Shown: one piece after another, positions 1 to 9,093 of the stretch
How the letters are laid out: each line of letters begins with the position of its first letter
Numbering within the stretch: the stretch's first letter is position 1
NCBI GenBank assembly: GCA_945885345.1
Contig: CAMCYP010000007.1
Coordinates: forward strand, 1-64,000
DNA from: Bordetella parapertussis
GTDB taxonomy: Bacteria; Pseudomonadota; Gammaproteobacteria; Burkholderiales; SG8-41
Length of the DNA: 64,000 nucleotides
Direction: 5' to 3'
Made by a program: the position numbers and the translations under genes
The notes under the pieces: generated by a model
Database searches by the model: none
What the model was told of the DNA's origin: nothing
What the model saw: only the letters and a program-made list of their open reading frames with translations

Positions 1-31
1 CGGGTTCCCCCGATCTTTGTCGCGATTCACA

Positions 32-301
32 ATGCTGCAACAGGAAGCTGAGATCATCAACAAGCTCGGGCTGCACGCCCGGGCATCCGCCAGACTGACC
101 CAGGTTGCCGGCAGCTACACCAGCGATGTCTGGCTGAGCCGCAACGGCCGCCGCGTCAACGCCAAGAGCATCATGGGGGTGATGATGCTGGCCGCGGCCA
201 AGGGCTCGAAAATCGTCATCGAAACCGAAGGCAGCGACGAAGCGGCGGCCATGCAGGCGCTGCAGAACCTGATCGCAGACCGCTTCGGCGAAGGAGAATA
301 A
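32..301 (+). CDS. ptsH: Phosphocarrier protein HPr
   Basis: HPr relays phosphate from Enzyme I to EIIA proteins in the phosphotransferase system. The ATG at 32 gives 89 residues, the usual HPr length. It puts the phosphorylated histidine at His15 (KLGLHARAS) and the regulatory serine at Ser46 (NAKSIMGV), both canonical positions, so I prefer it to an in-frame TTG at 17. ptsI follows 97 bp downstream. In betaproteobacteria an EIIA gene usually precedes this pair; it would lie left of the window. No sugar-specific EIIB/EIIC gene is seen, so the role may be regulatory rather than sugar uptake. That last point is inference. Confidence 0.95.
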   Translation: MLQQEAEIINKLGLHARASARLTQVAGSYTSDVWLSRNGRRVNAKSIMGVMMLAAAKGSKIVIETEGSDEAAAMQALQNLIADRFGEGE

Positions 302-398
302 TCTCCAGGTACTGAGCTCCGAGCATTGAGGGGCCGGCCCGCAACGGGCAAAATACGGACAGGCGTTTTTACACCACCATCCATTTCCCGGCCCTTCC

Positions 399-2126
399 AT
401 GAGTTTCACCATCCACGGCATCGGCGTTTCAGGCGGCATCGCCATCGGTCATGCCCACCTGGTTTCCCACACCAAACTTGAGGTGGCGCATTACGACGTG
501 CCCGAGGACCAGCTGCCGGAGGAAACCGCGCGTTTTGACCGCGCCGTGAACACGGTGCGCAGCGAACTGGAGGAACTGCGCGGCGCCGTTCCTGCCGGCG
601 CACCCGCGGAGTTCGGTGCGTTCATTGATCTCCATCTTATGATTCTCGGCGACACCACGCTGTCAGTCGTGCCGCGCGCCATCATTGAAAACGAACGCTG
701 CAACGCCGAGTGGGCGCTGAAAATGCAGACCGACGAACTGCTGCAGCAGTTTGACGCCATCGAAGACAGCTACCTGCGCGAACGCCGCACCGACGTCATC
801 CAGGTTGCGCAGCGGGTAATGAAAGCGCTGTCGGGACAGCCCGGTTACGTGCCGCCACCGGCGGGCGACTCCGATCGTAACCTGGTTCTGGTGGCGCACG
901 ATCTGTCGCCGGCCGACGTCGTACTGTTCAAGCAGCACCAGTTCGCGAGCTTCGTGACCGACCTCGGCGGCTCCACCTCGCACACTGCGATTGTCGCGCG
1001 CAGCCTGAACATTCCCTGCATCGTTGCACTGCATCACGCGCGCCAGCTGGTGCGCGAGAACGAAATCATCATCGTTGACGGCACGCAGGGCGTGATCATC
1101 ATCGATCCCGATCCGCGGGTGCTCGCCGAGTATCAGTTGCGCCAGCGCGAATTCGGACTGGAGCGGCAGAAACTCAAGCGCCTGCGCGACACCCCGGCGC
1201 GCACCCTTGACGGCGCGGACGTCGAGCTCTACGCCAACATCGAGTTGCCGGGCGACGTCGCACTGGCGGTGGAAAGCGGCGCCACCGGCATCGGCTTGTT
1301 CCGCACCGAATTCCTGTTTCTCAACCGCCCCGACCTGCCGGACGAAGACGAACAGTTCGAGGCCTACCGCAAGGTCATGGAGGAGATGGGCGGCAAGCCG
1401 GTGACCATTCGCACCTACGACCTGGGTGCTGACAAACAGATCGATGACACCGCGCGCCTCGCGCCCAACCCGGCCCTCGGACTGCGTGCGATCCGCCTGT
1501 GCCTGACCGAACCGAAACGTTTCATCACCCAGCTGCGCGCAATGCTGCGGGCATCAAATTACGGCAAAATGAAAATCCTGATCCCGATGCTGATGAACGC
1601 ATCCGAAGTCGATCAGGCACTGTTGCTGCTGGATCAGGCCAAGCACAGTCTCGATGCGGAAGGCATCGCCTACGACCGCAACATTCCCGTCGGCGGCATG
1701 GTGGAAATTCCCGCGGCAGCGCTGGCGCTGGGCCTGCTGACCAAGCGCCTGGATTTCCTCTCGGTCGGCACCAACGACCTGATCCAGTACATGCTGGCCA
1801 TCGACCGCACCGACGACACCGTGGCCCACCTTTATGATCCACTGCACCCGGCGATATTGACGCTGCTCGCGCATATTTTTGCAACCGCAGACAAGGCGCG
1901 GATTCCCGTTGCAGTCTGTGGCGAGATGGCCGGCGACGTGGCACTGACGCGGCTGCTGCTGGGCCTCGGACTGCGCCAGTTTTCCATGCATTCGGCGCAC
2001 CTGCCTGACATCAAGCAGCGCGTACTCAAAACCTGCCTGGCGGACACCCGCCCGATCGCCAAAAAAATGCTGCGCGCAACGGACTCCGCAAAGCTGCGTG
2101 GCATGCTCGATAAACTCAACGCCTGA
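399..2126 (+). CDS. ptsI: Phosphoenolpyruvate-protein phosphotransferase (Enzyme I)
   Basis: Enzyme I takes phosphate from PEP and passes it to HPr in the cytoplasm. The 575 residues match the family length. The N-terminal HPr-binding and swivelling domains carry the active-site histidine at about residue 195 (GGSTSHTAIVARS). The C-terminal TIM barrel has the PEP-binding FRTEFLF stretch, MVEIPAAAL and the catalytic cysteine at about residue 507 (VCGEMAGD). The gene lies just downstream of ptsH on the same strand, with no terminator seen between them. No GAF domain is present, so this is the ordinary EI and not the nitrogen-type PtsP. Confidence 0.95.
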   Translation: MSFTIHGIGVSGGIAIGHAHLVSHTKLEVAHYDVPEDQLPEETARFDRAVNTVRSELEELRGAVPAGAPAEFGAFIDLHLMILGDTTLSVVPRAIIENERCNAEWALKMQTDELLQQFDAIEDSYLRERRTDVIQVAQRVMKALSGQPGYVPPPAGDSDRNLVLVAHDLSPADVVLFKQHQFASFVTDLGGSTSHTAIVARSLNIPCIVALHHARQLVRENEIIIVDGTQGVIIIDPDPRVLAEYQLRQREFGLERQKLKRLRDTPARTLDGADVELYANIELPGDVALAVESGATGIGLFRTEFLFLNRPDLPDEDEQFEAYRKVMEEMGGKPVTIRTYDLGADKQIDDTARLAPNPALGLRAIRLCLTEPKRFITQLRAMLRASNYGKMKILIPMLMNASEVDQALLLLDQAKHSLDAEGIAYDRNIPVGGMVEIPAAALALGLLTKRLDFLSVGTNDLIQYMLAIDRTDDTVAHLYDPLHPAILTLLAHIFATADKARIPVAVCGEMAGDVALTRLLLGLGLRQFSMHSAHLPDIKQRVLKTCLADTRPIAKKMLRATDSAKLRGMLDKLNA

Positions 2127-2154
2127 TTTGATTTCAGGGGTTATCGGCACTTAT

Positions 2155-2183
2155 TTGACAAGGACGTGCACCGGAGGTAACGT
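2155..2183 (+). promoter_or_regulatory. Probable sigma70 promoter of metXW
   Basis: A consensus -35 hexamer TTGACA (2155-2160) is followed after exactly 17 bp by TAACGT (2178-2183) as a -10. Transcription would start near 2190, a few bases before the first helix of the SAM-II aptamer at 2197. That fit between promoter and RNA element is the main reason to believe it. Confidence 0.6.
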
Positions 2184-2196
2184 AGCTTCACAGTTT

Positions 2197-2250
2197 TCGC
2201 GCCGATTTGAGTTCAGCTTGCGGGCGCGCAATAAATCCGGCTAAAGAGAT
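2197..2250 (+). promoter_or_regulatory. SAM-II (SAM-alpha) riboswitch upstream of metX
   Basis: The stretch closely follows the SAM-II layout. P1 is CGCGCC (2198-2203) pairing with GGCGCG (2223-2228), all six pairs intact. GATTTG follows the 5' arm and AATAAATC follows the 3' arm, as in the family. The conserved GGCTAAAG (2239-2246) closes the element; its GGCT can pair with AGCT in the hairpin loop to make the pseudoknot. SAM-II RNAs bind S-adenosylmethionine and lower expression of methionine genes, metX among them. The class is best known from alphaproteobacteria. The match was made by eye against remembered family features. Confidence 0.82.
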
Positions 2251-2277
2251 CGTATTTTCGTAATCTCGATTCTCAGG

Positions 2278-2307
2278 ACCCCGGCGCGCGAGCTTCGGGG
2301 TTTTTTT
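2278..2307 (+). terminator. Intrinsic terminator abutting the metX start codon
   Basis: ACCCCG (2278-2283) pairs with CGGGGT (2296-2301), followed by a run of seven T that ends at 2307, one base before the ATG. The GGGG at 2297-2300 is the only plausible Shine-Dalgarno for metX and lies inside the stem. The same hairpin could therefore stop transcription and hide the ribosome site. It is probably the expression platform of the SAM-II aptamer just upstream. Confidence 0.7.
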
Positions 2308-3465
2308 ATGGCTGCCACCAAAACACACGATTTGACCAGATCCGTCGGTATCGTCACACCGCAGACCGCACGCTTCACGGCACCGCTGCCGCTGCGCAGC
2401 GGCGCGGTGCTGCACGGCTACGAGTTGGTCTACGAAACCTACGGCACGCTCAACGCGGACCGCTCCAATGCCGTGCTGGTCTGTCATGCCCTCAATGCCT
2501 CGCACCATGTAGCCGGCGTCCATGCCGATGACCCCGACCACGCCGGCTGGTGGGACAACATGATCGGTCCCGGCAAACCGCTGGATACCGACCGCTTTTT
2601 TGTCATCGGCACCAACAACCTCGGCGGCTGCCACGGATCCACGGGGCCGCTGAGCATCAACCCGGACACCGGCAAACCCTGGGGCGGCGACTTCCCGGTG
2701 GTGACCGTGGAGGATTGGGTGGATGCCCAGGCGCGACTCGCCGACCAGTTAGGCATCACGCAGTTTGCCGCGGTAATGGGCGGCAGCCTCGGCGCGATGC
2801 AGGCGCTGGCGTGGGCGATCCGTTATCCACAGCGCCTGCGCCACAGCATCGTCATTGCCTGTGCGCCCAACCTGTCGGCGCAGAATATCGCCTTTAACGA
2901 AGTCGCGCGCCAGGCGATCCTCACCGATCCGGATTTTCACGACGGCAACTACCAGGTGCATAACGCGGTGCCCAAACGCGGCCTGCGTGTCGCGCGCATG
3001 GTCGGGCACATCACCTATCTGTCGGACGACGAGATGGCCAGCAAATTCGGCCGCGCGCTGAAACACGGCAAACCCGGCTACAGCTTTGACACTGAATTCG
3101 AGATCGAATCCTATCTGCGCCACCAGGGCAACAAGTTTGCCGAGTATTTCGACGCCAACACCTATCTGCGCATTACCAAGGCGCTGGATTATTTCGACCC
3201 TGCCTTCGAACACGGCGGCAGCCTGTCGCGCGCGCTGCAGGCCGTCACTGCCGGCGTGCTGGTGGTCTCATTCACCACCGACTGGCGGTTCTCGCCCGAG
3301 CGCTCCCGTGAAATCGTGCGCGCGCTGCTCGACAACCGCGCGCAAGTCACCTATGCGGAAATCGACGCACCGCACGGACACGATGCCTTCCTGCTCGACG
3401 ACCCGCGTTATCACCGCCTTGTGGCAGCGTATTTCGAACGCGTGCACGGGGAAATTACGCCATGA
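2308..3465 (+). CDS. metX: Homoserine O-acyltransferase MetX
   Basis: MetX acylates homoserine in the first committed step of methionine synthesis; with metW beside it in betaproteobacteria, succinyl-CoA is the likely donor. The 385-residue alpha/beta hydrolase carries the nucleophile elbow GGSLG with Ser160, an Asp near 325 (TTDWRFSP) and His358 (PHGHDAF), which form the triad. The hallmark stretch [13 protein letters not shown] is present. The start at 2308 is directly behind the terminator T-run. The gene overlaps metW by 4 bp (ATGA), so the pair is cotranscribed and should be repressed when SAM is plentiful. Acyl specificity cannot be settled from the sequence alone. Confidence 0.93.
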   Translation: MAATKTHDLTRSVGIVTPQTARFTAPLPLRSGAVLHGYELVYETYGTLNADRSNAVLVCHALNASHHVAGVHADDPDHAGWWDNMIGPGKPLDTDRFFVIGTNNLGGCHGSTGPLSINPDTGKPWGGDFPVVTVEDWVDAQARLADQLGITQFAAVMGGSLGAMQALAWAIRYPQRLRHSIVIACAPNLSAQNIAFNEVARQAILTDPDFHDGNYQVHNAVPKRGLRVARMVGHITYLSDDEMASKFGRALKHGKPGYSFDTEFEIESYLRHQGNKFAEYFDANTYLRITKALDYFDPAFEHGGSLSRALQAVTAGVLVVSFTTDWRFSPERSREIVRALLDNRAQVTYAEIDAPHGHDAFLLDDPRYHRLVAAYFERVHGEITP

Positions 3466-4058
3466 CCGGGATTAACGGCAACCAGCGCCCGGATTTTGCG
3501 GCGATCGCGCAATGGATCAAACGCGACGCGCATGTACTCGACCTCGGCTGTGGCGACGGTACGCTGCTGAAATATCTGCAGCAGGCGCGCGGCGTCACCG
3601 GTTACGGTGTCGAGATCGATGACAGCAACGTGCTGGAATGTGTAAAAAACGGCGTGCATGTCATCCAGAGCGATCTCGAACGCGGCCTCGCCGAATTCGC
3701 CGACCACTCCTTCGACTACGTCGTGCTGTCACAAACGCTGCAGGCGATGCGCAACACCGAGCGCATCGTGCGGGAAATACTGCGCGTCGGCCGCGCCGGC
3801 ATCGTCACTTTTCCCAATTTCGGCTACTGGAAAAACCGCCTGCAGATCCTGCGCGGACGCATGCCGGTGTCGGAAAATCTGCCCTTCGAATGGTTCGACA
3901 CGCCGAACATCCATCTGTGCACAGTCGCCGATTTCGAGAAATTCTGCGATGAACGCGACATCCGCATCGTCGGGCGCACCGTGCTCACCGATGGCCGCCC
4001 GGTGAATTTTCTGCCGAACCTGCTGGGAGAACTTGCGGTCTATCAGTTCGGCAGCTGA
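3462..4058 (+). CDS. metW: Methionine biosynthesis protein MetW
   Basis: MetW is a small Rossmann methyltransferase-like protein that partners MetX in methionine synthesis. Its 198 residues include the SAM-site motif [11 protein letters not shown] (about residues 27-37) and the acidic VEIDD that follows. The start codon overlaps the metX stop, which suggests translational coupling and a shared complex. The 3' end overlaps the convergent ampG gene by 16 bp. No terminator is visible between the two, so antisense reading at the junction is possible. Confidence 0.92.
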   Translation: MTGINGNQRPDFAAIAQWIKRDAHVLDLGCGDGTLLKYLQQARGVTGYGVEIDDSNVLECVKNGVHVIQSDLERGLAEFADHSFDYVVLSQTLQAMRNTERIVREILRVGRAGIVTFPNFGYWKNRLQILRGRMPVSENLPFEWFDTPNIHLCTVADFEKFCDERDIRIVGRTVLTDGRPVNFLPNLLGELAVYQFGS

Positions 4059-5305
4059 TCGCTCGCCGCTGCGGCTGCGAGCCGCGTAACCCAGCGCAGC
4101 AGCAGAAGACCGGGAATCGCAATCAGCGCACAGAACAGGAAAAACCACGGCCAGCCCATGAGTTGGGCCATCCAGCCGGTGGGTGCCGCCAGCAACACCC
4201 GCGGCACGCCCATCAAGCTCGACAGCAGTGCATATTGCGTGGCCGTAAAGCGGCGGTCGGTCAGCGCCGCCATGAAGCCGACGAAGGCCGCCGTCCCCAT
4301 GCCCGCAGTCAGATTCTCGACCGCGACCACCGTGGCCAGTGCGCCGACACTGAGCGGATACCAGGCCAGCACGACAAAACCCAGTGTTGAAATCATCTGG
4401 CCGAAGCCGAACAGCCATAACGCGCGATGGGTGCCAACGCGCAATATCCAGATGCCTCCCAGCGTGCCGCCGGCCAGCGTCGCCCAGAAACCGAACAGTT
4501 TGACTACGGTGCCGATCTCGGTCTTGGTGTAACCGATATCGAGATAAAACGGCGTGGTCATCGCCGAAGCCATGGTGTCGCCCAGCTTGTAGAGCAGGAT
4601 GAAGCCGAGGATCAGCCATGCACCCTGACGGGAAAAATAATCCCGGAACGGCAGCACGACGGCCTCGCGCAGCGTGCGCGGCCGCCCCTCGGGCAACGGC
4701 GGCTCGGGCACGAACAGCGTCACCGTCACGCAGGCAATCATGCACACCGCCATGATGCGGTACATCGTTTCGAAGGACAGCCAGTCGGCGAGGATCAGAC
4801 CGCCACCGCCGGCGAGCAGCATGCCGATGCGGTAACCGTTCACATACAACGCGGACCCCAGCCCGAGCTCGGCTTCGCCCAGGCTTTCACGGCGATAAGC
4901 ATCGACGACGATGTCCTGCGACGCCGAAAAAAACGACACCAGCAGCCCCGCCAGCATCACCAGCCACAGGTGGTCCATGGTGGGTTGCGCCGTGCTCAAC
5001 AGCAGCAATGCGCCCGCCAGCGCAAACTGCGTCAGCATGAGCCAGCCACGGCGCCGGCCCAGCACCGGGGTAAAACGGTCAAACAGCGGCGCCCACAAAA
5101 ATTTCAACGTATACGGCAGTCCGATCAGCGCAAACAGACCGATGCGCGCGAGGTCAACACCACCGTCCTTCAGCCAAGCCTGTAATACCGAACCGGTGAG
5201 CAGCAGCGGCAGGCCTGACGAAAACCCCATCAGCAGCGCGACCAGCATCCGCCCGCTGAACACCGAAACCAGCGTATCGCGCCACAATGGAGCGGGCATA
5301 TTCAA
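4043..5305 (-). CDS. ampG: AmpG-family muropeptide permease (MFS)
   Basis: AmpG brings anhydro-muropeptides released by lytic transglycosylases back into the cytoplasm for wall recycling. The 420 residues form about 12 hydrophobic segments of the major facilitator type. The start has the family-typical GFSSGLPLLLTGSVLQAWL, followed by LPYTLKFLWAPLFDR. It is shorter than E. coli AmpG because it lacks the extra C-terminal membrane segments. The start codon overlaps the stop of the upstream exonuclease gene (ATGA), so the two form an operon. Transport of peptidoglycan fragments is assigned by family; substrate details are not visible. Confidence 0.87.
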   Translation of the reverse strand: MNMPAPLWRDTLVSVFSGRMLVALLMGFSSGLPLLLTGSVLQAWLKDGGVDLARIGLFALIGLPYTLKFLWAPLFDRFTPVLGRRRGWLMLTQFALAGALLLLSTAQPTMDHLWLVMLAGLLVSFFSASQDIVVDAYRRESLGEAELGLGSALYVNGYRIGMLLAGGGGLILADWLSFETMYRIMAVCMIACVTVTLFVPEPPLPEGRPRTLREAVVLPFRDYFSRQGAWLILGFILLYKLGDTMASAMTTPFYLDIGYTKTEIGTVVKLFGFWATLAGGTLGGIWILRVGTHRALWLFGFGQMISTLGFVVLAWYPLSVGALATVVAVENLTAGMGTAAFVGFMAALTDRRFTATQYALLSSLMGVPRVLLAAPTGWMAQLMGWPWFFLFCALIAIPGLLLLRWVTRLAAAAASDQLPN

Positions 5306-6084
5306 ACCGATTTCCCGGAATACTCGATGGTCAGTGGCGCGTGATCAGAGAACCGTTCATCCTTGTAAATCGCAGCGCGCCGGGCCTGCGCAGCCATGCC
5401 CGGTGTCGCGATCTGGTAATCGATGCGCCAGCCGACGTTCTTCGCCCAGGCCTGGCCGCGGTTCGACCACCAGGTATATGACTCGTCGGTCGTCTCGGGA
5501 TGCAGCTGGCGGTATACATCAACCCAGCCCTGCTCCTCAAACACCCGGGTCAGCCAGTCACGTTCCTCGGGCAGAAAGCCGGAATTTTTCCGGTTGCCTT
5601 TCCAGTTCTTCAGGTCGATCTCGCGATGAGCAATATTCCAGTCACCGCACAGCACGACTTCACGCCCTGCCTTCTGCAGGCGTTTCATATGGGGATAGAA
5701 AACCTCGAGAAAACGGAACTTCGATGCCTGGCGATGCTCGCCGCTGGATCCCGAAGGCAGGTACAGCGAAATCACCGTAAGCTTGCCAAAATCCGCGCGC
5801 AGATAACGGCCCTCGGAATCAAACTCGGCGACGCCAAACCCGGCGGACACCTTGTCCGGCTTGGCCTTTGCGTAAATACCGACGCCGCTGTAACCCTTTT
5901 TCTCGGCGTAATGAAAATAACCATGGTAGCCGGCTGGCGCCAGCAATTCTTCGGTCATGTCGGCCGCCTGCGCCTTGATTTCCTGGACACAGATCACGTC
6001 GGCGCCCTGCTTCGGCAGCCATTCGAGGAAACCTTTGCGTGCCGCAGAGCGGATGCCGTTGAGATTCAGGGTTATAATTTTCAT
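5302..6084 (-). CDS. xth: Exodeoxyribonuclease III / AP endonuclease
   Basis: This enzyme cuts DNA at abasic sites in base-excision repair. The 260 residues match the family, with the metal-binding and catalytic motifs in order: LNLNGIRSA at the N-terminus, VCVQEIKAQ (metal-binding Glu), CGDWNIAHREIDL (Asp and Asn) and the C-terminal SDHAPL catalytic histidine. It is read divergently from pyrE across a gap of about 65 bp and is translationally coupled to ampG downstream. Confidence 0.95.
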   Translation of the reverse strand: MKIITLNLNGIRSAARKGFLEWLPKQGADVICVQEIKAQAADMTEELLAPAGYHGYFHYAEKKGYSGVGIYAKAKPDKVSAGFGVAEFDSEGRYLRADFGKLTVISLYLPSGSSGEHRQASKFRFLEVFYPHMKRLQKAGREVVLCGDWNIAHREIDLKNWKGNRKNSGFLPEERDWLTRVFEEQGWVDVYRQLHPETTDESYTWWSNRGQAWAKNVGWRIDYQIATPGMAAQARRAAIYKDERFSDHAPLTIEYSGKSV

Positions 6085-6149
6085 CGGTTTTCAACGCTTC
6101 CCAACTACCAACTATTTTCCGCCGCGGGCACACCGGCTGACACGTGAAT

Positions 6150-6800
6150 ATGGCCGCCAGTTTTCGACAGGAGTTCATCCGCTTCGCCATCGACACCAAA
6201 GTACTGCTCTTTGGCGAGTTCAAGACCAAGGCCGGGCGCATGTCGCCTTATTTTTTCAACGCCGGACTGTTTTGCGATGGCCGTTCGTTGCAACAGCTGT
6301 CCCGATTTTACGCGAAAGCAATTTCCGCGGCCGGGGTTCCTTACGATCTGCTGTTCGGCCCCGCCTACAAGGGCATACCACTGGTGGCTGCCGTGGCCAT
6401 TGCGCTCGCAGAGACTGGCCATAACGTACCGTTCAGCTATAACCGCAAGGAAGCCAAGGACCACGGCGAAGGCGGCCATGTCGTCGGCGCTCCGCTCGCG
6501 GGCCGGATCATGATCGTGGACGATGTCATTTCGGCAGGCACCTCGGTACGCGAATCAGTCAACCTGATCCGCACCGCAAGCGCCATACCCGCCGGGGTGT
6601 TGATCGCCCTGGATCGCATGGAACGCGGCTCGGCGGAACTGTCGGCCACACAGGAAGTCGAACAGCTGTACGGCATCCCTGTCATCAGCATTGCCACACT
6701 GGATGATTTGATCGGATTTCTGGAAAATGAAAAAGGCATGGAGCCGCAGCTCGCTGCGGTTGCCGCCTATCGCCAACAATACGGAGTAAAAAATGCCTGA
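6150..6800 (+). CDS. pyrE: Orotate phosphoribosyltransferase
   Basis: PyrE joins orotate to PRPP to give OMP in pyrimidine synthesis. The 216 residues include the PRPP-binding loop [13 protein letters not shown] (around residues 120-132) and the lysine-rich [13 protein letters not shown] loop. The ATG at 6150 gives the common start [12 protein letters not shown]; an in-frame GTG at 6144 would add two residues, and neither has a clear ribosome site. Its end overlaps the next gene by 8 bp. Confidence 0.93.
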   Translation: MAASFRQEFIRFAIDTKVLLFGEFKTKAGRMSPYFFNAGLFCDGRSLQQLSRFYAKAISAAGVPYDLLFGPAYKGIPLVAAVAIALAETGHNVPFSYNRKEAKDHGEGGHVVGAPLAGRIMIVDDVISAGTSVRESVNLIRTASAIPAGVLIALDRMERGSAELSATQEVEQLYGIPVISIATLDDLIGFLENEKGMEPQLAAVAAYRQQYGVKNA

Positions 6801-7482
6801 ACGTCTGCCTGCCCTGTCCGTGCTTGCCAGTAGCGTCATGGCAGCGACCCTGCTTGCCGTTGCACCCGTTGCGCAGGCGCAGAAAATCGTCTGCTGGAAA
6901 GACGCCAGCGGCAAGGTCGTCGGTTGCGGTGACCGCGTGCCACCGGAATTCCAGAAGAACGAGTCCAAAACCCTGGATAACCGCGGTATTACCCGGCAGA
7001 CCACGGTATCCGCAGGAGAGGCTGCAAAGCTGAAGGCGGAACAGGCTAAAAAAGACGCCGCAAAACTAGAAGAAGACCGGCGCATCAGCGAACAGCGCCG
7101 TCAGGACACGGCACTGATTAACACCTATACCGCTGCATCCGAAATTGATGTCCGGCGCAACCGTGAACTGCAGGTGGTTGACCTGCAGATCCAGCAACTC
7201 AAGGCCGCGGTGAAAGGCGCAGTGGACGCGCATACCGCACAAAAAGCACGTTACGCCAGCTTCGAGAAGCGGGGCAAGGTGCCGGATAACGTGAAAGATG
7301 AACTGAAGCAGGCGGCTGAGGAGGAAGACCGCGTCAAAGGACGCATCTCGGAAAAAGAAAAAGACAAGGAGCGCATCAGCGCCAGTTATGCGCAGCAGAA
7401 AGCGCGCTTTATCGAACTGAAGGGCGGACCCGGGCCCGCTGCGGCCGCGGATACGGCCAAGCCGGCTCCGGCGAAAAAGTAA
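6793..7482 (+). CDS. Exported coiled-coil protein with a DUF4124-like N-terminus
   Basis: The 229-residue product begins with a signal peptide (cleavage likely after AQA, near residue 28). A short stretch [20 protein letters not shown] follows, resembling the DUF4124 module of small periplasmic proteins and holding two cysteines. From about residue 65 the protein is highly charged and helical, with long Lys/Glu/Arg runs that should form a coiled coil. The tail is rich in Ala/Pro/Lys. It overlaps pyrE by 8 bp and probably shares its mRNA. Function is unknown; a periplasmic structural or scaffold role is a guess. Confidence 0.75.
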   Translation: MPERLPALSVLASSVMAATLLAVAPVAQAQKIVCWKDASGKVVGCGDRVPPEFQKNESKTLDNRGITRQTTVSAGEAAKLKAEQAKKDAAKLEEDRRISEQRRQDTALINTYTAASEIDVRRNRELQVVDLQIQQLKAAVKGAVDAHTAQKARYASFEKRGKVPDNVKDELKQAAEEEDRVKGRISEKEKDKERISASYAQQKARFIELKGGPGPAAAADTAKPAPAKK

Positions 7483-7491
7483 TCCGCCGGA

Positions 7492-8928
7492 TCAGCCGGC
7501 GAGCTTGCGCCGCAGGATGTCGTTGACCTGCTGCGGATTGGCCTTGCCGCGGCTGGCCTTCATCACCTGCCCCACCAGTGAGTTGAACGCCTTCTCCTTG
7601 CCGGCGCGGAAATCGGCAACCTGCTGGGCATTGGCCACCAGCACCTGATCGACGATTTTTTCCAGTTCACCGCTGTCGGAAATCTGCTTCAGGCCTTTGC
7701 CCGCGATGATCCGGTCAGCGTCGCCTTCGCCAGCCCACATCGCGTCGAACACGTCTTTGGCAATTTTCCCGGAAATCGTGCCATCGGCAATGCGATCAAC
7801 CAGCCCGCGCAACTGTGCGGCGCTGACCCGGCTTTGTCCGATTTCCAGGTTTTCCTCATTCAATCGCGCACTCAGCGCGCCGGATATCCAGTTCGCGCAC
7901 AACTTCCCGATCCGGGCATCGGTGCCGGCGGCAACCGCAGCAAAATAATCAGCAAGTTCGCGGCTCGCGGTCAGCAGACTGGCATCGTAGACCGTCAGGC
8001 CATATTGCGCGGCAAACTGTTCGCGCCGTGCCTGCGGCAACACAGGCAGTGTCGCGCGCACAGCAGCCAGCCGCTCCGCCGTCACTTCCAGCGGCAGCAA
8101 ATCAGGATCCGGAAAATAGCGGTAATCATGCGCGTCTTCCTTGGTGCGCATCATGCGGGTCTCGCCGGCATCCGGATCGAACAGCACGGTCGCCTGCTGG
8201 ATCTTGCGGCCATCCTCGATTTCACCGATCTGCCAGCGCACTTCGTACTCGATCGCCTGCTGCAGGAAACGGAAGCTGTTCAGGTTCTTGATCTCTCGGC
8301 GCGTGCCGAGCTCGGTCGCGCCGGCCCGGCGCACCGACACATTGGCGTCGCAGCGGAACGAGCCTTCCTGCATGTTGCCATCGCAGACGTCGATCCAGCG
8401 CACCAGCGTGTGCAGCGCTTTGGCATAAGCCACCGCTTCTTCCGCCGAACGCATGTCAGGTTCAGAGACGATTTCCAGCAGTGGTGTGCCTGCGCGGTTG
8501 AGGTCAATGCCGGTACGGCCGCTGAAATCCTCGTGCAGCGACTTGCCGGCGTCTTCTTCGAGGTGGGCGCGGGTCAGGCGCACGGTTTTCTCGGCATCGC
8601 CGACCTGGATGGTCACCGTGCCGCCCTCGACGATCGGCAACTCGAACTGGCTGATCTGGTAACCTTTGGGCAGGTCGGGATAAAAATAATTCTTGCGCGC
8701 AAAAATCGAGCGCGGATTGATTTTGCCGCCGACCGCGAGGCCGAAACGGATCGCGCGTTCGACTGCGCCGGTGTTGAGCACCGGCAACACGCCCGGCAGC
8801 GCAATATCAACGCCGCAGGCCTGGGTGTTCGGTGCCGCGCCAAAAGCCGTCGCCGCGCCGGAGAATATCTTCGACACCGTCGACAACTGCGCGTGGGTTT
8901 CCAGCCCGATGACCACTTCCCATTTCAT
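7492..8928 (-). CDS. gatB: Asp-tRNA(Asn)/Glu-tRNA(Gln) amidotransferase subunit B
   Basis: GatB binds the mischarged tRNA and activates it for amidation, working with GatA and GatC. The ATG at 8928 starts the family sequence [15 protein letters not shown]; the longer in-frame reading to 9033 runs into repeat DNA and is rejected. The 478 residues include the kinase-like cradle motifs ([33 protein letters not shown]) and the C-terminal YqeY-like tRNA-binding tail. A repeat element separates it from gatA, yet order and strand suggest a single gatC-gatA-gatB operon. Confidence 0.95.
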   Translation of the reverse strand: MKWEVVIGLETHAQLSTVSKIFSGAATAFGAAPNTQACGVDIALPGVLPVLNTGAVERAIRFGLAVGGKINPRSIFARKNYFYPDLPKGYQISQFELPIVEGGTVTIQVGDAEKTVRLTRAHLEEDAGKSLHEDFSGRTGIDLNRAGTPLLEIVSEPDMRSAEEAVAYAKALHTLVRWIDVCDGNMQEGSFRCDANVSVRRAGATELGTRREIKNLNSFRFLQQAIEYEVRWQIGEIEDGRKIQQATVLFDPDAGETRMMRTKEDAHDYRYFPDPDLLPLEVTAERLAAVRATLPVLPQARREQFAAQYGLTVYDASLLTASRELADYFAAVAAGTDARIGKLCANWISGALSARLNEENLEIGQSRVSAAQLRGLVDRIADGTISGKIAKDVFDAMWAGEGDADRIIAGKGLKQISDSGELEKIVDQVLVANAQQVADFRAGKEKAFNSLVGQVMKASRGKANPQQVNDILRRKLAG

Positions 8929-8943
8929 GGCGAAAACCTTTTT

Positions 8944-9085
8944 ACCGCCAAGACACCAAGAGCGCCAAGTAAAAACAAAAACTGGAATTGCAAAGGTACA
9001 AAGCAACCATATGGCCGGAGCCCGCGCCAACAACGGGGCGATTGCTGGCTATTGATCTTCTTGGCGTTCTTGGCGTCTTGGCGGT
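8944..9085. repeat. Dispersed inverted-repeat element, copy A (142 bp)
   Basis: The ends are 26-bp arms at 8944-8969 and 9060-9085, inverted copies of each other with two mismatches. Each arm holds three near-repeats of a CGCCAAGA-type unit, starting ACCGCCAAGA. The interior is about 90 bp with no gene. A second copy lies at 28601-28774, and both begin their interior with an A-rich stretch followed by a similar CTGG/CCAG word. This copy sits between gatA and gatB, inside an otherwise tight operon. The paired arms could fold into a long RNA hairpin. No transposase is nearby. Confidence 0.8.
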
Positions 9086-9093
9086 TCAAGCTT

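Noticed and set aside
8929-9033. N-terminal extension of gatB
   Set aside because: It is translation of the inverted-repeat element; the family start is the Met at 8928.
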